The notes under the pieces: model-generated
Seen by the model: the letters and a program-made list of their open reading frames with translations, nothing else
Databases searched by the model: none
What the model was told of the DNA's origin: nothing
Origin: Chloroflexota bacterium
GTDB lineage: Bacteria > Chloroflexota > UBA11872 > VXOZ01
Direction of reading: 5' to 3'
Assembly (NCBI GenBank): GCA_022824225.1
Contig: JAJEAH010000007.1
Span: 1-64,000 of the forward strand
DNA: 64,000 nucleotides
Shown here: piece after piece, positions 1-8,505 of the stretch
Position numbering within the stretch: the first letter of the stretch is position 1
How the letters are laid out: every line of letters starts with the position of its first letter
Translations under genes and position numbers: made by a program

Positions 1-38
1 GCGTTCGGCGTGGCATGGATGTGCGTTCCCTGTCTTTT

Positions 39-140
39 GTCATTCCGAGCCCTGCGAGGAATCTAGCGCCCGCGCAACGTGCCGCCCGCTTGGCGCGGCT
101 CCTTAGATTCCTCACTGCGCTGCGCTCCGTTCGGAATGAC
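39..140. repeat. Inverted-repeat element with GTCATTCCGA ends
   Basis: The element starts with GTCATTCCGA and ends with the complementary TCGGAATGAC. Inside are AGGAATCTAG and TTAGATTCCT, which are also complementary. The same architecture recurs near 9185, 53574, 57648 and 57880, so it is a dispersed palindromic repeat family. No transposase is encoded, and a nonautonomous MITE or REP-like element fits best. Confidence 0.8.
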
Positions 141-356
141 AATCGATACACCCCTCGCGCTTCCCCTTCACTCCCCCCACCGTCTCCCCGCCTTTTACAA
201 CATACAAATGACATGAGATCTAGCCCAACAAGGCGATCAAGTCAAAAGCTACTGATTCGGTTGATCTGGGAGTTTGTCTGGCAGGACTGCCGCCAGTATC
301 ATCAAGCCAAATCGAAAGTCATCAGCATCTGGCTCGATAATCAGAGCTGGGAGAGA

Positions 357-989
357 ATGATGTGGTCGCCAAGAAGTAGGCAGTCGAAATGCCTGAAGGC
401 CGGGGATGAAGCATTTCGCGTAGGGGACGAGGATGTCGACTTTACGATATTCAACTACTGGCGCTGGGCGCACTCCGACTTGTTGGATAACACCGCTCGC
501 GGCGTCTTGGCCGAGTTTCTGGTCGCCCGCGCGCTAGACTCTACGTGTGAACCACGTCATGAGTGGGATGCCGTCGATGTTCGAACCGAGTGCGGACTCA
601 ATGTTGAGGTAAAGAGCGCGGCCTACGCCCAGAGTTGGCCACAGTGCAAGCCGTCACAGATCAGCTTCAATATCGCCCCTAAGAAGGAAGCATGGAACGC
701 AAAGACAAACGAATACACGCTCTTCGACAAGCCCAAGCGTGATGCGGACGTTTACGTCTTTTGTCTTCTTCTCGGTCAGTCTGAATGCCCTGGCCCCAAA
801 CACGACCCCGACCCTGACCCCATGGACCTGAACCAGTGGGAGTTCTACTTTCTCGCTACGGAGTCATTGAACCAGGAGTATCCGTGTCAGGATTCGATTG
901 GCCTCAATCGGCTCAAGTCACTCGTGCAATGCGCGACGCCATACGGCAAGTTGGCGCAGGTCATCGAGACAGTGGGTAACCATACCTAG
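357..989 (+). CDS. Hypothetical protein with PD-(D/E)XK nuclease-like core
   Basis: A 210-residue protein of unrecognised family. It has an acidic residue in a helix (GVLAEFLVA), then WDAVDV about 25 residues later, then LNVEVKSA. This E...D...ExK spacing fits the PD-(D/E)XK nuclease fold and is the only functional clue. The frame is open back to position 15, but that part just translates a dispersed repeat. The ATG at 357 is preceded by GGGAG and begins the plausible protein. No signal peptide or membrane segment is seen. It stands alone, with a convergent acetyltransferase downstream. A restriction-like or repair nuclease is possible; the Lys and acids are seen, the activity is inferred. 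Confidence 0.6.
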   Translation: MMWSPRSRQSKCLKAGDEAFRVGDEDVDFTIFNYWRWAHSDLLDNTARGVLAEFLVARALDSTCEPRHEWDAVDVRTECGLNVEVKSAAYAQSWPQCKPSQISFNIAPKKEAWNAKTNEYTLFDKPKRDADVYVFCLLLGQSECPGPKHDPDPDPMDLNQWEFYFLATESLNQEYPCQDSIGLNRLKSLVQCATPYGKLAQVIETVGNHT

Positions 990-1146
990 CCGGTGTCGCC
1001 GGTCAAGCGCTCACGCTGGGCGCATGGCGGTGGACTGATCGCACAGGCAGATTAGGCTTTAGGAATCGGCCACTCCGAGAAGAGCAATCTGCGGCTATGC
1101 GTGGCCGAGGGTTTCAAGAGCAGACCGTGGCGATATGCGCGAGCCC

Positions 1147-1839
1147 TTAGAGCCGGTCGCTATTGAGATCGGCAAGCGATTGCTTCCAATCCGGATTGCG
1201 ATACAACCACGTCTCGAAGTTTCCTTTGATGCGTGGCCATTCGCTGTCCAGCATGGCGAACCAGGCCGTATCGCGATTGCGGCCCTTGCGAATCATATGC
1301 TGTCGAAAGATGCCCTCAAAGCTGAAACCGAGACGCAGGGCCGCCGCACGTGACCGCGCGTTCAGAGAGTCGCACTTCCACTCGACCCGGCGGTAGTTGA
1401 GCCTATCAAAGGCCTCACACAGCATGAGGTACACAGCCTCAGTGTTGGCCTGCGTCCGTTGCGCCTCCGGCGTATACCAGATATTCCCGATTTCCAGGCG
1501 GCGCATCTCTTCGGCAATGTTAATGATGCTCACCATCCCCACACGCCGCCGGGATTCGTGGTGATGGACGGTAAAGAAAAGCCCATCGTTCGATGCTGCC
1601 TGCTGCGCAAGCCACGCCTGCATACACTCTACGCTAGCAAAGGGACCGTACGGCAAGTACGTCCACACTTGCTCCTTAGTAGAAGAGCCCTGCGTGCCTG
1701 CGAAGAGTTGCTCCACGTCTGCTTGGGGATTCACCGGCGACAGCGTGACAAACTCGCCTATGTAGTCCGTTCTGCGCGGGATGTCAACATGCGCAACGGG
1801 TTCTACGGCATCCCCAACCGGTAGAGACGAATCTGCCAT
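1147..1839 (-). CDS. GNAT-family N-acetyltransferase (RimJ/RimL type)
   Basis: A 230-residue protein that would transfer an acetyl group from acetyl-CoA to an amine, probably in the cytoplasm. The RimJ/RimL-like layout is visible: an N-terminal LSPVNPQADVEQLF strand-helix, a central VGMVSIINI strand with EIGNIWYTPEAQR leading into the acetyl-CoA loop, and a late VEWKCDSLNARSRAAALRLGF segment, typical of this subfamily (neighbour-residue Asn plus RLGF then EGIFR). The start at MADSSLPVG is chosen over an ATG 15 codons upstream because it leaves a short gap after the upstream monooxygenase gene. It lies in the same direction as that gene, 35 bp apart, so co-transcription is likely. The substrate is unknown. 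Confidence 0.8.
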   Translation of the reverse strand: MADSSLPVGDAVEPVAHVDIPRRTDYIGEFVTLSPVNPQADVEQLFAGTQGSSTKEQVWTYLPYGPFASVECMQAWLAQQAASNDGLFFTVHHHESRRRVGMVSIINIAEEMRRLEIGNIWYTPEAQRTQANTEAVYLMLCEAFDRLNYRRVEWKCDSLNARSRAAALRLGFSFEGIFRQHMIRKGRNRDTAWFAMLDSEWPRIKGNFETWLYRNPDWKQSLADLNSDRL

Positions 1840-1874
1840 AGCAATTCCAGTCCAGAGTTTACAGGCCAGAGAAC

Positions 1875-2198
1875 CTACTTCCACTCATCGTCCGACGGCC
1901 AGATGTTGGTACTCCCCGCGCCCGCGCCCGCGCCCTCGGGCCGCTCCTCCGTCCAGTCCTTGACTGTATCCCGCCACTTGATGAAGTGCGGAGTCTTTAG
2001 GTGCGCTTGGAACGCCGCTTCGTCCACGTAGACCTCGTAGAGCCAGATCCGGTTCGGATCGCCGCCGTCCTGGACCACGTCGAACCGCAGGCAACCGGGT
2101 TCGTCATTCACCGAACCCTTGGCGTCGCCCAGCATTGCCTCGATGAAGGCGTCCTTGTAGCCTTCCTTGATCTTGATCGGCGCGACAATGATGTACAT
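1875..2198 (-). CDS. ABM-domain (antibiotic biosynthesis monooxygenase-like) protein
   Basis: A 107-residue protein. Residues 1-90 fit the small ferredoxin-like ABM fold (YgiN/HmoB-like): a first strand IIVAPIKIKEGYKDAF, then EPGCLRFDVVQD, then IWLYEVYVDEAAFQAHLKTPHF. The paired GC-RFDV and YE-Y-D-AF-AH motifs are typical. Members oxidise quinols or aromatic compounds without a cofactor, or act as small sensing/degrading domains. The C-terminal tail GAGAGAGSTNIWP is low-complexity. A strong ribosome-binding site, AGAGGAGG, lies 5 bases before the ATG. It probably leads a two-gene unit with the acetyltransferase. The substrate cannot be read from sequence. Confidence 0.8.
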   Translation of the reverse strand: MYIIVAPIKIKEGYKDAFIEAMLGDAKGSVNDEPGCLRFDVVQDGGDPNRIWLYEVYVDEAAFQAHLKTPHFIKWRDTVKDWTEERPEGAGAGAGSTNIWPSDDEWK

Positions 2199-2335
2199 GG
2201 GACCCTCCTCTGTGTATGCGGCGTCGCAATTTACTGTAGATACAGAGACACTGTTGGTGTTACCTTATCATGTAGTTGAGCAGCGCAACCTCTCTAACCT
2301 AACGACCTGCGCATTTTGTAACTTCGCGCGGCAAG

Positions 2336-3244
2336 ATGGGACGCCCTCGATGGTGTTTCCTGTGCGGACATTCCACGGGGAAGATGTTACGCACTTTTCC
2401 CCAAAGCGATTTGGGTCGGTGCGACCTTCTCTACCCGGCATTCTCGCCTAGCTCACCTCGGCTTACTATCCATGGGTTTGGCCAACAGCAACCCAAATGC
2501 AGCAACAACGTGGGCGAGTTAACTGAATCCCTCCTGAAAAGGTTCGATCGCTTGTCTTCAACTCTTGCAGGCGCCAAGAACGCTGACGACGTTCCGCTGC
2601 TGGAACGTCTCGCCATCGTGTATCTGATTCTCCCTTTAGTAATCTGGCTGGTGGGATGGTTTGAGTGGTGGATTGGGATCCCAGCAGGCATATTGACATT
2701 AGCTGCACTCTGGCGGCCATTCGCAGGGCCGTGGCGGGTGAGATTGGGGGCCAAAGATGCCGCAATCGCTCTCCTGGCCTTAGCCTGGGCGGCGATTGCC
2801 GTATCCGGGGGCGTAGACGCCCATCACACTACTGAATGGGACAAGCATCGCGCGCTTTTCTTGGATCTCAGTCGCGGGAACTGGCCCACACACTTTGCCG
2901 CGTATTTTGACACCCCAGTGCTGCTTAGATATTATCTGGGCTTCTACATGGCCCCAGGGCTGATCGCTGCTTGGATTGGGCAGGAAACGCTCAATTGGAC
3001 AGTGTTGCTCTACACGTGGCTTGGGATCTCCTTGATAATAGCACTGTTCGTAAGGGGGATTTGCGGCTGGAAGGCAATTGCAGGAGCTGCCCTCTTGATC
3101 GGCTTCGCGACGCTTGATCTCACACTAGACGTGATTGGCTTGTGGGGGGGGGCGAGCAATGTTCTCCTTGCTGGTGTCGTTCCCTCAGCATATGATACCC
3201 GGATTGTTGTTTCCTCTAGTGCTTTACAACTTAAGGAGCAATAA
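2336..3244 (+). CDS. Polytopic membrane protein, N-terminal part (frameshifted)
   Basis: This is the 5' part of a gene whose frame breaks at a run of nine G (3144-3152). Hydrophobic segments start at about residue 90 (LAIVYLILPLVIWLVGW) and continue with ILTLAALW, AIALLALAWAAIAVSG, a YYLGFYMAPGLIAAWIG loop, and LGISLIIALFVRG. Between them lies VDAHHTTEWDKHRALF, with an ExD acidic pair in the first outer loop as in GT-C glycosyltransferases. Residues after about 270 belong to the wrong frame. The true start is uncertain: a GTG at 2510 before the first membrane segment is likelier than the ATG at 2336, whose first 60 residues look non-coding. It probably forms one protein with the next entry. 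GT-C-like is inferred. Confidence 0.5.
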   Translation: MGRPRWCFLCGHSTGKMLRTFPQSDLGRCDLLYPAFSPSSPRLTIHGFGQQQPKCSNNVGELTESLLKRFDRLSSTLAGAKNADDVPLLERLAIVYLILPLVIWLVGWFEWWIGIPAGILTLAALWRPFAGPWRVRLGAKDAAIALLALAWAAIAVSGGVDAHHTTEWDKHRALFLDLSRGNWPTHFAAYFDTPVLLRYYLGFYMAPGLIAAWIGQETLNWTVLLYTWLGISLIIALFVRGICGWKAIAGAALLIGFATLDLTLDVIGLWGGASNVLLAGVVPSAYDTRIVVSSSALQLKEQ

Positions 3245-4307
3245 ACGCTTTCTGGCGTCATGCGGTATCCTGCTGGCTGCCAGCGTCTTCTGGTCGCCTT
3301 TTGTCGCGCTCGGCCTGCTCCCTCTGATGGTGGCGCTTCTTGTCGACAACGGCCCTCGGCCTTTCATGCGCTGGCAAAACATCGTGCCAGTCCTGCCTGT
3401 GCTGCTGTTGATCGTGGCGTATCTCTCGTTTGGTTCTATCGAGTACCCCAGCGGCTGGGTTTGGGATAGGTACGGTTGGGAAGGAATCGTTTTCGCGCCG
3501 GAGTTTGTGGGCCTGCTCATGTTGTTCGTGTATGCGGCATTGGCCGTGCTCATCCATCCGGACTTGCGTCGCGACTCGTTCTTCGTTGCTTGCTGCCTAG
3601 CGATCCTTATTCTGCCCTGGTATTCATTTGGTCTGCATGACGAATATCCAAAGTACACGGCATTTGTACCCTTGTTGATTCTGTGCCTCTTTTGCTCCCG
3701 TTGCGTCTTGGGAGAGTGGCGCGCCTTGGTCCGGCTGAGACAACGGGTTTCCCTGTTGGCTCTAGCTCTCTTGCTGATCGTAGGTCTGGGAAATCCTCTA
3801 GCTGCGCTACTGAGGGTTAATCCCATGGATGTTCTTGCAAACGTTCGTTTTGAGAACCTTGACTCTCAACTTACTTCAGTCTTGGATGCAACGCGGTCGC
3901 AATACCATGATCAATATGCGATGATCGAGGTCCCCGAATGGTACCAATTGCTGCTGCGAAACCCCGAAGTTCCCATTCTCGAAAGAGGAGAGTTGATCAT
4001 CGAAGCAGACTATACCGTCTACCTCAGTGGCAAGCAGTTGATCTATGTCCAAGAGTCGTGTGCTGAAGCTGAGTCTGATACGCGCTTCTTCCTTTTTGTG
4101 CGCCCGGTAGACAGTGCCCTGATAGCTGGCAATGAACACGACAATAGAGACTTCCTCTTTGAATGGAACGGCAGTAGAATTGGCGGGATGTGCGTCGCTA
4201 CGCGTAGCTTGCCGAACTATGAGGTCGAGAGCTTTACCACCGGTCAATACATAGGCAAGTCTGCGCCAACCGGTGAAATGTGGATTGCAACCTATCACAT
4301 GAGGTAG
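3135..4307 (+). CDS. Polytopic membrane protein, C-terminal part (frameshifted)
   Basis: Continues the preceding membrane protein in the +1 frame. Real sequence resumes at about AMFSLLVSFPQHMIPG just after the G run, with further membrane segments (FLASCGILLAASVFW, IVPVLPVLLLIVAYL, FVGLLMLFVYAALAVLI, FFVACCLAILILPWYSF, VPLLILCLFC, LLALALLLIVGLG). A soluble C-terminal domain of about 150 residues follows, starting near FENLDSQLTSVLD. Many membrane segments, then a C-terminal extracytoplasmic domain, is the layout of lipid-linked sugar transferases; no family is firmly recognised. Eight G instead of nine would join both parts into one frame. Either a consensus error, a slippage (phase) switch, or a recent pseudogene. 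Base composition is less G/C-rich than the metabolic genes. Confidence 0.55.
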   Translation: MACGGGRAMFSLLVSFPQHMIPGLLFPLVLYNLRSNKRFLASCGILLAASVFWSPFVALGLLPLMVALLVDNGPRPFMRWQNIVPVLPVLLLIVAYLSFGSIEYPSGWVWDRYGWEGIVFAPEFVGLLMLFVYAALAVLIHPDLRRDSFFVACCLAILILPWYSFGLHDEYPKYTAFVPLLILCLFCSRCVLGEWRALVRLRQRVSLLALALLLIVGLGNPLAALLRVNPMDVLANVRFENLDSQLTSVLDATRSQYHDQYAMIEVPEWYQLLLRNPEVPILERGELIIEADYTVYLSGKQLIYVQESCAEAESDTRFFLFVRPVDSALIAGNEHDNRDFLFEWNGSRIGGMCVATRSLPNYEVESFTTGQYIGKSAPTGEMWIATYHMR

Positions 4308-5102
4308 AGCACAACTCCTGAATCGAGCTTCCTGCTGGCGTTGTTTCTTCGACACAGATGACCCCTTGCGGTGACCTCTCAAATCCTGACCAATTGCGTC
4401 TGGTATCGCATTTAGTTTCTCTCACCCATAGCGCTGAGACACGCAGTCACCGCCACTGTCCGCACTGCCTGCTCTTGAGAGCACCCGCTTCGACGTTCAA
4501 TGCTGCTCGATCACCCCGGTGATGCCGTTCAGCGACTGCAAAGGAGGTGTTGCAGGACTGTCGCACTTGGATTAGTTACATAAGCATCGATGAGAAACAC
4601 ACACTCGTCTGATTCCTCAACCCGCCAGAGTTGCCGATGGCGGTGACAAATACGTCAAACTTTGCCATCCCGCTTTTCCACATTCCTTGGAGGCTTTTGC
4701 GCTACTCCTTCCTCATTGAGGAGGAATATCGGGACAGGGGTGAAATGGGTTGATACTATACAATCTGCAGTTGCGTAGGTGTCTGGATTCCGGCTTTCGC
4801 CTGAATTATGGAGCTATGCATGGGTCTCCTTTGGGCGCGACTCGAATCGGTTGAGCAACCTCCTCTGTCCTACTACCCCATTCTCCCTACCAGACCGACA
4901 CCCCTATGTATGGTCGTTACCTTTGCCACCCCACATGCTTGGTCTTTTGACAGCTTTCGTCTTCCATACTAGAGTCATATAAATCCCCTTCTTCGTCTCG
5001 TTCCTGCCTGTAGACCGGCACTGTGCAATGAGAGAGGAGCAGCGCCTTTACCACCAGGTACGCCAGCAGCATATAGAGCGCCACAGGAGGTCAGTATTGG
5101 CC
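4308..5102. other. Intergenic, no supported feature
   Basis: About 795 bases between the membrane protein and the PhyH gene. No reading frame has a credible ribosome-binding site plus protein-like composition. A possible A/T-rich promoter patch (TTGATACTATACAAT, around 4750) is the only thing noted. Confidence 0.4.
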
Positions 5103-6482
5103 ATGACTAAACTAACCGACGAGCAGATGCGCGACTTCATCCGCAATGGATTCGTCGCGGTCAAGACCGGTCTGCCCCGTGAGTTCCATCAGGAAGTCTG
5201 GGACCAGACCGAAGCCCTCTTCGAGGAGGACGGCAATCCCGGCAACAACCTCATGGCCCGCATTCCCGACGTGCGGAAGGTGTTTGACGACCCCGCGGTG
5301 GACGGCGCGCTGGCGGGTGTGTTGGGCGACAACTACTTCATGCATCCGCACCGCCACTGCCACTACCGGCCGCCCCACAGCGAAGGCCAGAAGATCCATC
5401 GCGATTCCTTCACGCGGCGGCGGCACCGCACGCGCTGGCTGCTGACCATGTATTACCCGCAGGATACGACGGTGGATATGGGTCCGACCGGCGTGGTGCC
5501 GGGTTCGCACTACTACAATCAACTCACCGGCCCCATCGGCATCAAGAAACTGGAGGGCGGCAAGGGCGAGGTAGCCATGGCGGTGGAAGCCGGCACGGTG
5601 CTGATCGTCCACTACGACCTGTGGCACCGGGGCATGGGCAATGAATCCGACAAGAAACGCTACATGATGAAGTTCCTGTTCGCCCGCATCGAGGAGCCGG
5701 CGGCGCCGAGCTGGGAAAGCGACGGCGGCGATTGGGTGGCCGGTGACGACCACAGCCACAATGTCATCTGGGACCACATGTGGCGCTGGTATTCGGGCGC
5801 GGCCAAAAACGGCTCGCCTGCCGCCAACGGCAACGGCTCGATACCCGGTCACATTGCGGACTTGGGCGCGGATGCCGAAGGTACCCGCCTGGAAGCCGCC
5901 TATCACCTGGCATCCATTGGCGAGGCGGCCATACCCGCCCTGATCGATACGCTGGGGCACGAGTCGGAGATGGTGCGCCGCAACGCCAGCTATGCGCTGA
6001 CCGCTATCGGCGCCGCCGCTGTGCCGGCCCTGATCGACGCCAGCCGCGCTGAGTGCGGGGATACCCGCAGCATGGCCGTGGAGACACTGGCCGATACCAG
6101 CCTGGCGGGAGCTGAGGCCGTGCCCGCGCTCGCCCAGGCCAGCACCGATGCATCCGTGGAAGTGCGCCGCCACGCCGCGGACGGTCTGGGCATTGCCGGA
6201 CAACGCTCTGCGGACGGCGTCCCGGCCTTGATCGATGCCCTGGGCGACCCGGATGAAATCCTGCGCCGCAACGCCTGCCTGGCCCTGGCACGCATCGGCG
6301 CACCCGCCGACGCCGCCACACCCGCCTTGGCCCGGGCCTTGAACGATGAAAACCGCTACGTGCGCGGCAAGGCCGCCCACGCTTTGCGCCGCATCGGCAC
6401 TACCCAAGCCACCGACGCGCTCCTGCAATTCCTGCTGACGTCGCAGTACTGTTACTCCACGACCAAGGATAGTCTGTACTAG
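5103..6482 (+). CDS. Phytanoyl-CoA dioxygenase (PhyH) domain fused to HEAT repeats
   Basis: A 459-residue two-part protein. Residues 1-200 are a PhyH-type Fe(II)/2-oxoglutarate dioxygenase: HRDSF supplies the HxD pair (H99, D101), LWHRG the distal His (H175), and KKRYMMKF a basic residue for 2-oxoglutarate. Residues 240-445 are about six PBS-lyase-type HEAT repeats of roughly 31-35 residues, each with AIPALIDTL-like and RRNAxxAL-like helices. Such repeats bind proteins, so the enzyme probably docks on a partner. The start is ATG 5103; AGGAGG at 5085-5090 is 12 bases away, so a TTG at 5097 (spacing 6) is also possible. A hairpin follows the stop. The hydroxylated substrate is unknown. Confidence 0.88.
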   Translation: MTKLTDEQMRDFIRNGFVAVKTGLPREFHQEVWDQTEALFEEDGNPGNNLMARIPDVRKVFDDPAVDGALAGVLGDNYFMHPHRHCHYRPPHSEGQKIHRDSFTRRRHRTRWLLTMYYPQDTTVDMGPTGVVPGSHYYNQLTGPIGIKKLEGGKGEVAMAVEAGTVLIVHYDLWHRGMGNESDKKRYMMKFLFARIEEPAAPSWESDGGDWVAGDDHSHNVIWDHMWRWYSGAAKNGSPAANGNGSIPGHIADLGADAEGTRLEAAYHLASIGEAAIPALIDTLGHESEMVRRNASYALTAIGAAAVPALIDASRAECGDTRSMAVETLADTSLAGAEAVPALAQASTDASVEVRRHAADGLGIAGQRSADGVPALIDALGDPDEILRRNACLALARIGAPADAATPALARALNDENRYVRGKAAHALRRIGTTQATDALLQFLLTSQYCYSTTKDSLY

Positions 6483-6509
6483 TCAGCCTACCGCTCTTGG
6501 CATGCAAGG

Positions 6510-6549
6510 GAGAGGACCGAGACCGCGCCCATCGGATCTCGGTCCTCTC
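6510..6549 (+). terminator. 13-bp hairpin after the PhyH-HEAT gene
   Basis: Perfect inverted repeat GAGAGGACCGAGA / TCTCGGTCCTCTC with a 14-base loop, 27 bases after the stop codon. It lacks a clear T run, so it may be a weak terminator or mRNA-stabilising hairpin. Confidence 0.5.
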
Positions 6550-6695
6550 GCGCTGTGCCGCTCTTTCCCGCAATCCGGCTGCATGCCCCTAACCGCACAC
6601 GTGGGGCAAGTCCGGCCTTGCGCTTGAAACGCCTACGCCCGTGGCGTTCGTCGCCTATGGTGTGCCCCGTTGCGCAGTTCTTCCCGCCGTTGCGC

Positions 6696-7130
6696 CTATG
6701 TCCTGCTGCTTTCTTGCCAGAAGCGGCGCCCAATCAGAAGGCAGAGCACGACGAATAGCGCATCCACAATCGGGAAGTAGATCAGGTGCGACGTCACCGC
6801 ATCGCCGGTCTCGCTCTCAGGATTGAGAGTCCAGAACCACTCCCAGTAGAAGAGCATCGAGAGGACGATTGTGCCGTAGAAGGCAACGCTGACCCGCAGA
6901 TGCTCGAGCATGTCGGGACACCCGCCGTCCTGGCGCCTATGCCCCCGCCGCATCAGGAAGCCCTTGATGAGCATGATTAACACCGCAGCCGCCATGAAGT
7001 AGTTGAGAATCTGCCAATGCGGATACTCCGGCGAGCCGTCGTGATACAGCGGCGTCGCGATAAGGAGAGCCCACGCTAAGAACCCGACAACGACCAGATA
7101 GGCCGACAAACCCCGATACAACAGCGCCAT
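6696..7130 (-). CDS. Hypothetical four-helix membrane protein
   Basis: A 144-residue protein with four hydrophobic stretches: YLVVVGFLAWALLIATPLY (residues 11-29), ILNYFMAAAVLIMLIKGF, VAFYGTIVLSMLFYWEWFW and FPIVDALFVVLCLLIG. Short polar loops lie between them, the one with RRGHRRQDGG being basic and so probably cytoplasmic. No domain is recognised and no catalytic motif stands out. It is transcribed divergently from the lipoprotein gene at 7302. The protein-like hydropathy pattern, not a family match, is the reason for calling it real. Confidence 0.6.
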   Translation of the reverse strand: MALLYRGLSAYLVVVGFLAWALLIATPLYHDGSPEYPHWQILNYFMAAAVLIMLIKGFLMRRGHRRQDGGCPDMLEHLRVSVAFYGTIVLSMLFYWEWFWTLNPESETGDAVTSHLIYFPIVDALFVVLCLLIGRRFWQESSRT

Positions 7131-7301
7131 GTCGCTGACCTCCTAGATGTGTTGACGCCGGGCGGTCCGCCATCCGCGAACGGAAGCGCGGAGTCTTTGC
7201 AACCCAAAGTCCGTGGCGCGTCATGCCCAACGCTATTATGTAGTACACTGCTCCTGGAAACATGGTAATGCGACCGCCGCTCGAGCAGGAGGTTGCGCTC
7301 G

Positions 7302-7901
7302 GTGGATACGCCTGTTGATGAACCACGCTCTCGCCGCTCAATGCGGGCGCTCTTTAGCGCTGTCTTTCTCTGCCTGGCCTGGCTCGCCGTAGCCGGTTGC
7401 GCCGAAGGTCAGGCCTACGGCTCCCAGGCGAGCGGGACCGGCTCGGAAGGCGCCGTAGCCTATGAAAATCCTAACGGCAAACACCAACCGCTCGACTCAA
7501 GCCAAAATACCGCGCTGTACGACGCTCAGCCCCTGGACGCAGTCACGTGGACCGAAGAGCCGAGAATAGCGGCCGGCGCGTTGGTGGCCGCCGGCGTTGT
7601 GGAACAGGACGCGCGGCTCTTCGATCCCATTGAAGGCGAAGGATTTGCCTTCGAACTGCGTTACAAGACGCACGCAGAACCCATGGTCGTGCTGCTGCCG
7701 GATCTCGGCCCAGCGGCGACCTGGCAAACCAACTTGACCGTGGCGCCTACCGCACTTGAAGTCTCCGGCTCCACGTTCACGCTGCGAGCGTACTCGCCTC
7801 TCTTCATGGATGCAGGCGGCGATCTGGAACTCCGCGTGTACGGCTACGACCTGGCCGGCACGCCGTCCCTCCTCGCCGTGCGCACCCTCGGCGGCAATTG
7901 A
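7302..7901 (+). CDS. Hypothetical lipoprotein
   Basis: A 199-residue exported lipoprotein. A basic n-region (RSRRSMR) precedes the hydrophobic ALFSAVFLCLAWLAVAGC, with lipobox VAGC placing the lipidated Cys at about residue 33. The mature part starts with a Gly/Ser/Gln-rich linker and then a beta-rich region (FELRYKTHAEPMVVLLPD, STFTLRAYSPLF, LELRVYGYDL). No known domain is recognised. The GTG at 7302 is chosen because AGGAGG lies 9 bases upstream; the TTG at 7293 is too close to that site. An ATG at 7341, directly before the signal sequence, is an alternative. Probably anchored at the outer face of the membrane. Confidence 0.65.
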   Translation: MDTPVDEPRSRRSMRALFSAVFLCLAWLAVAGCAEGQAYGSQASGTGSEGAVAYENPNGKHQPLDSSQNTALYDAQPLDAVTWTEEPRIAAGALVAAGVVEQDARLFDPIEGEGFAFELRYKTHAEPMVVLLPDLGPAATWQTNLTVAPTALEVSGSTFTLRAYSPLFMDAGGDLELRVYGYDLAGTPSLLAVRTLGGN

Positions 7902-8106
7902 GCGCCGGTGACGTTCCACTGCTGCTCTTCCGGACGCTTGTCCCAGACCGGGCTGGAACGCATATGACACACGTTTAGCAGCGTATCATAGGGCAGATTC
8001 GCCCGGCATCCAAAGCTCTGGGAGACCGGCCTGCTTGCCACTGACTGGTAGCGCAGGTCTGCAACCTGCGCCGCCCTTTCGCCCGGCTAAATCGTCCGGC
8101 TCACCC

Positions 8107-8505
8107 TCACTCGGTAGCCCGCGCGCAATCCAGCGCGCCCGGCCAGGCGAGGATGCGTTCATCGGCGGTGATGAGTTGGTGGCCTTCCAAAGCGGTGGCG
8201 ACGATGATCCGGTCGGCCGGATCGCCGTGCAAGTCCGGCAGCAAGCCGGCGCGGGCGGCGACGCGTCCGTTTACGGGAATTTCCACCAGGCCTTGGTCGA
8301 GCAGGTCGCGCCGCCACGCATCCAAGTCGAAGCGGAGGGCGAGTTGGCCCTTCTGCATGCGCATGCCCACCTCCCAGAACGAGATTGCCGACACTGCGGC
8401 TTGGCCTGCGTCCAGCGCCTGCACAATGGTGCGGCGCGCTTGCGGTCCCAGCCTGCGGTCGCCCTGCTCCTGCCACAGGAGAACGTGCGTATCGAGGAGT
8501 ATCAA
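8107..8505 (-). CDS. PIN-domain toxin, VapC type
   Basis: A 132-residue PIN-domain ribonuclease, the toxin of a type II toxin-antitoxin pair. The four acidic positions expected of PIN active sites are visible: D5 (ILLDTH), E45 (SFWEVG), D98 (DPADRIIVATA) and D115 (ITADERI). Length is normal. Its ATG overlaps the stop of the upstream antitoxin by four bases (ATGA), so the two are translationally coupled. VapC proteins cut tRNA or rRNA when freed; the target here is unknown. It is the first of two such modules within 2 kb. Confidence 0.9.
   Translation of the reverse strand: MILLDTHVLLWQEQGDRRLGPQARRTIVQALDAGQAAVSAISFWEVGMRMQKGQLALRFDLDAWRRDLLDQGLVEIPVNGRVAARAGLLPDLHGDPADRIIVATALEGHQLITADERILAWPGALDCARATE

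Noticed and set aside
15..356. N-terminal extension of the first gene
   Set aside because: The first 340 bases translate the inverted-repeat element and low-complexity sequence; the ATG at 357 is better.
4779..4982. 67-codon frame in the gap before PhyH
   Set aside because: No ribosome-binding site, Ser/Pro/Trp-rich text, no family; treated as chance.
5112..6428. Long open frame opposite the PhyH-HEAT gene
   Set aside because: It mirrors a G/C-rich codon pattern; the plus-strand protein has clear motifs and a ribosome site.
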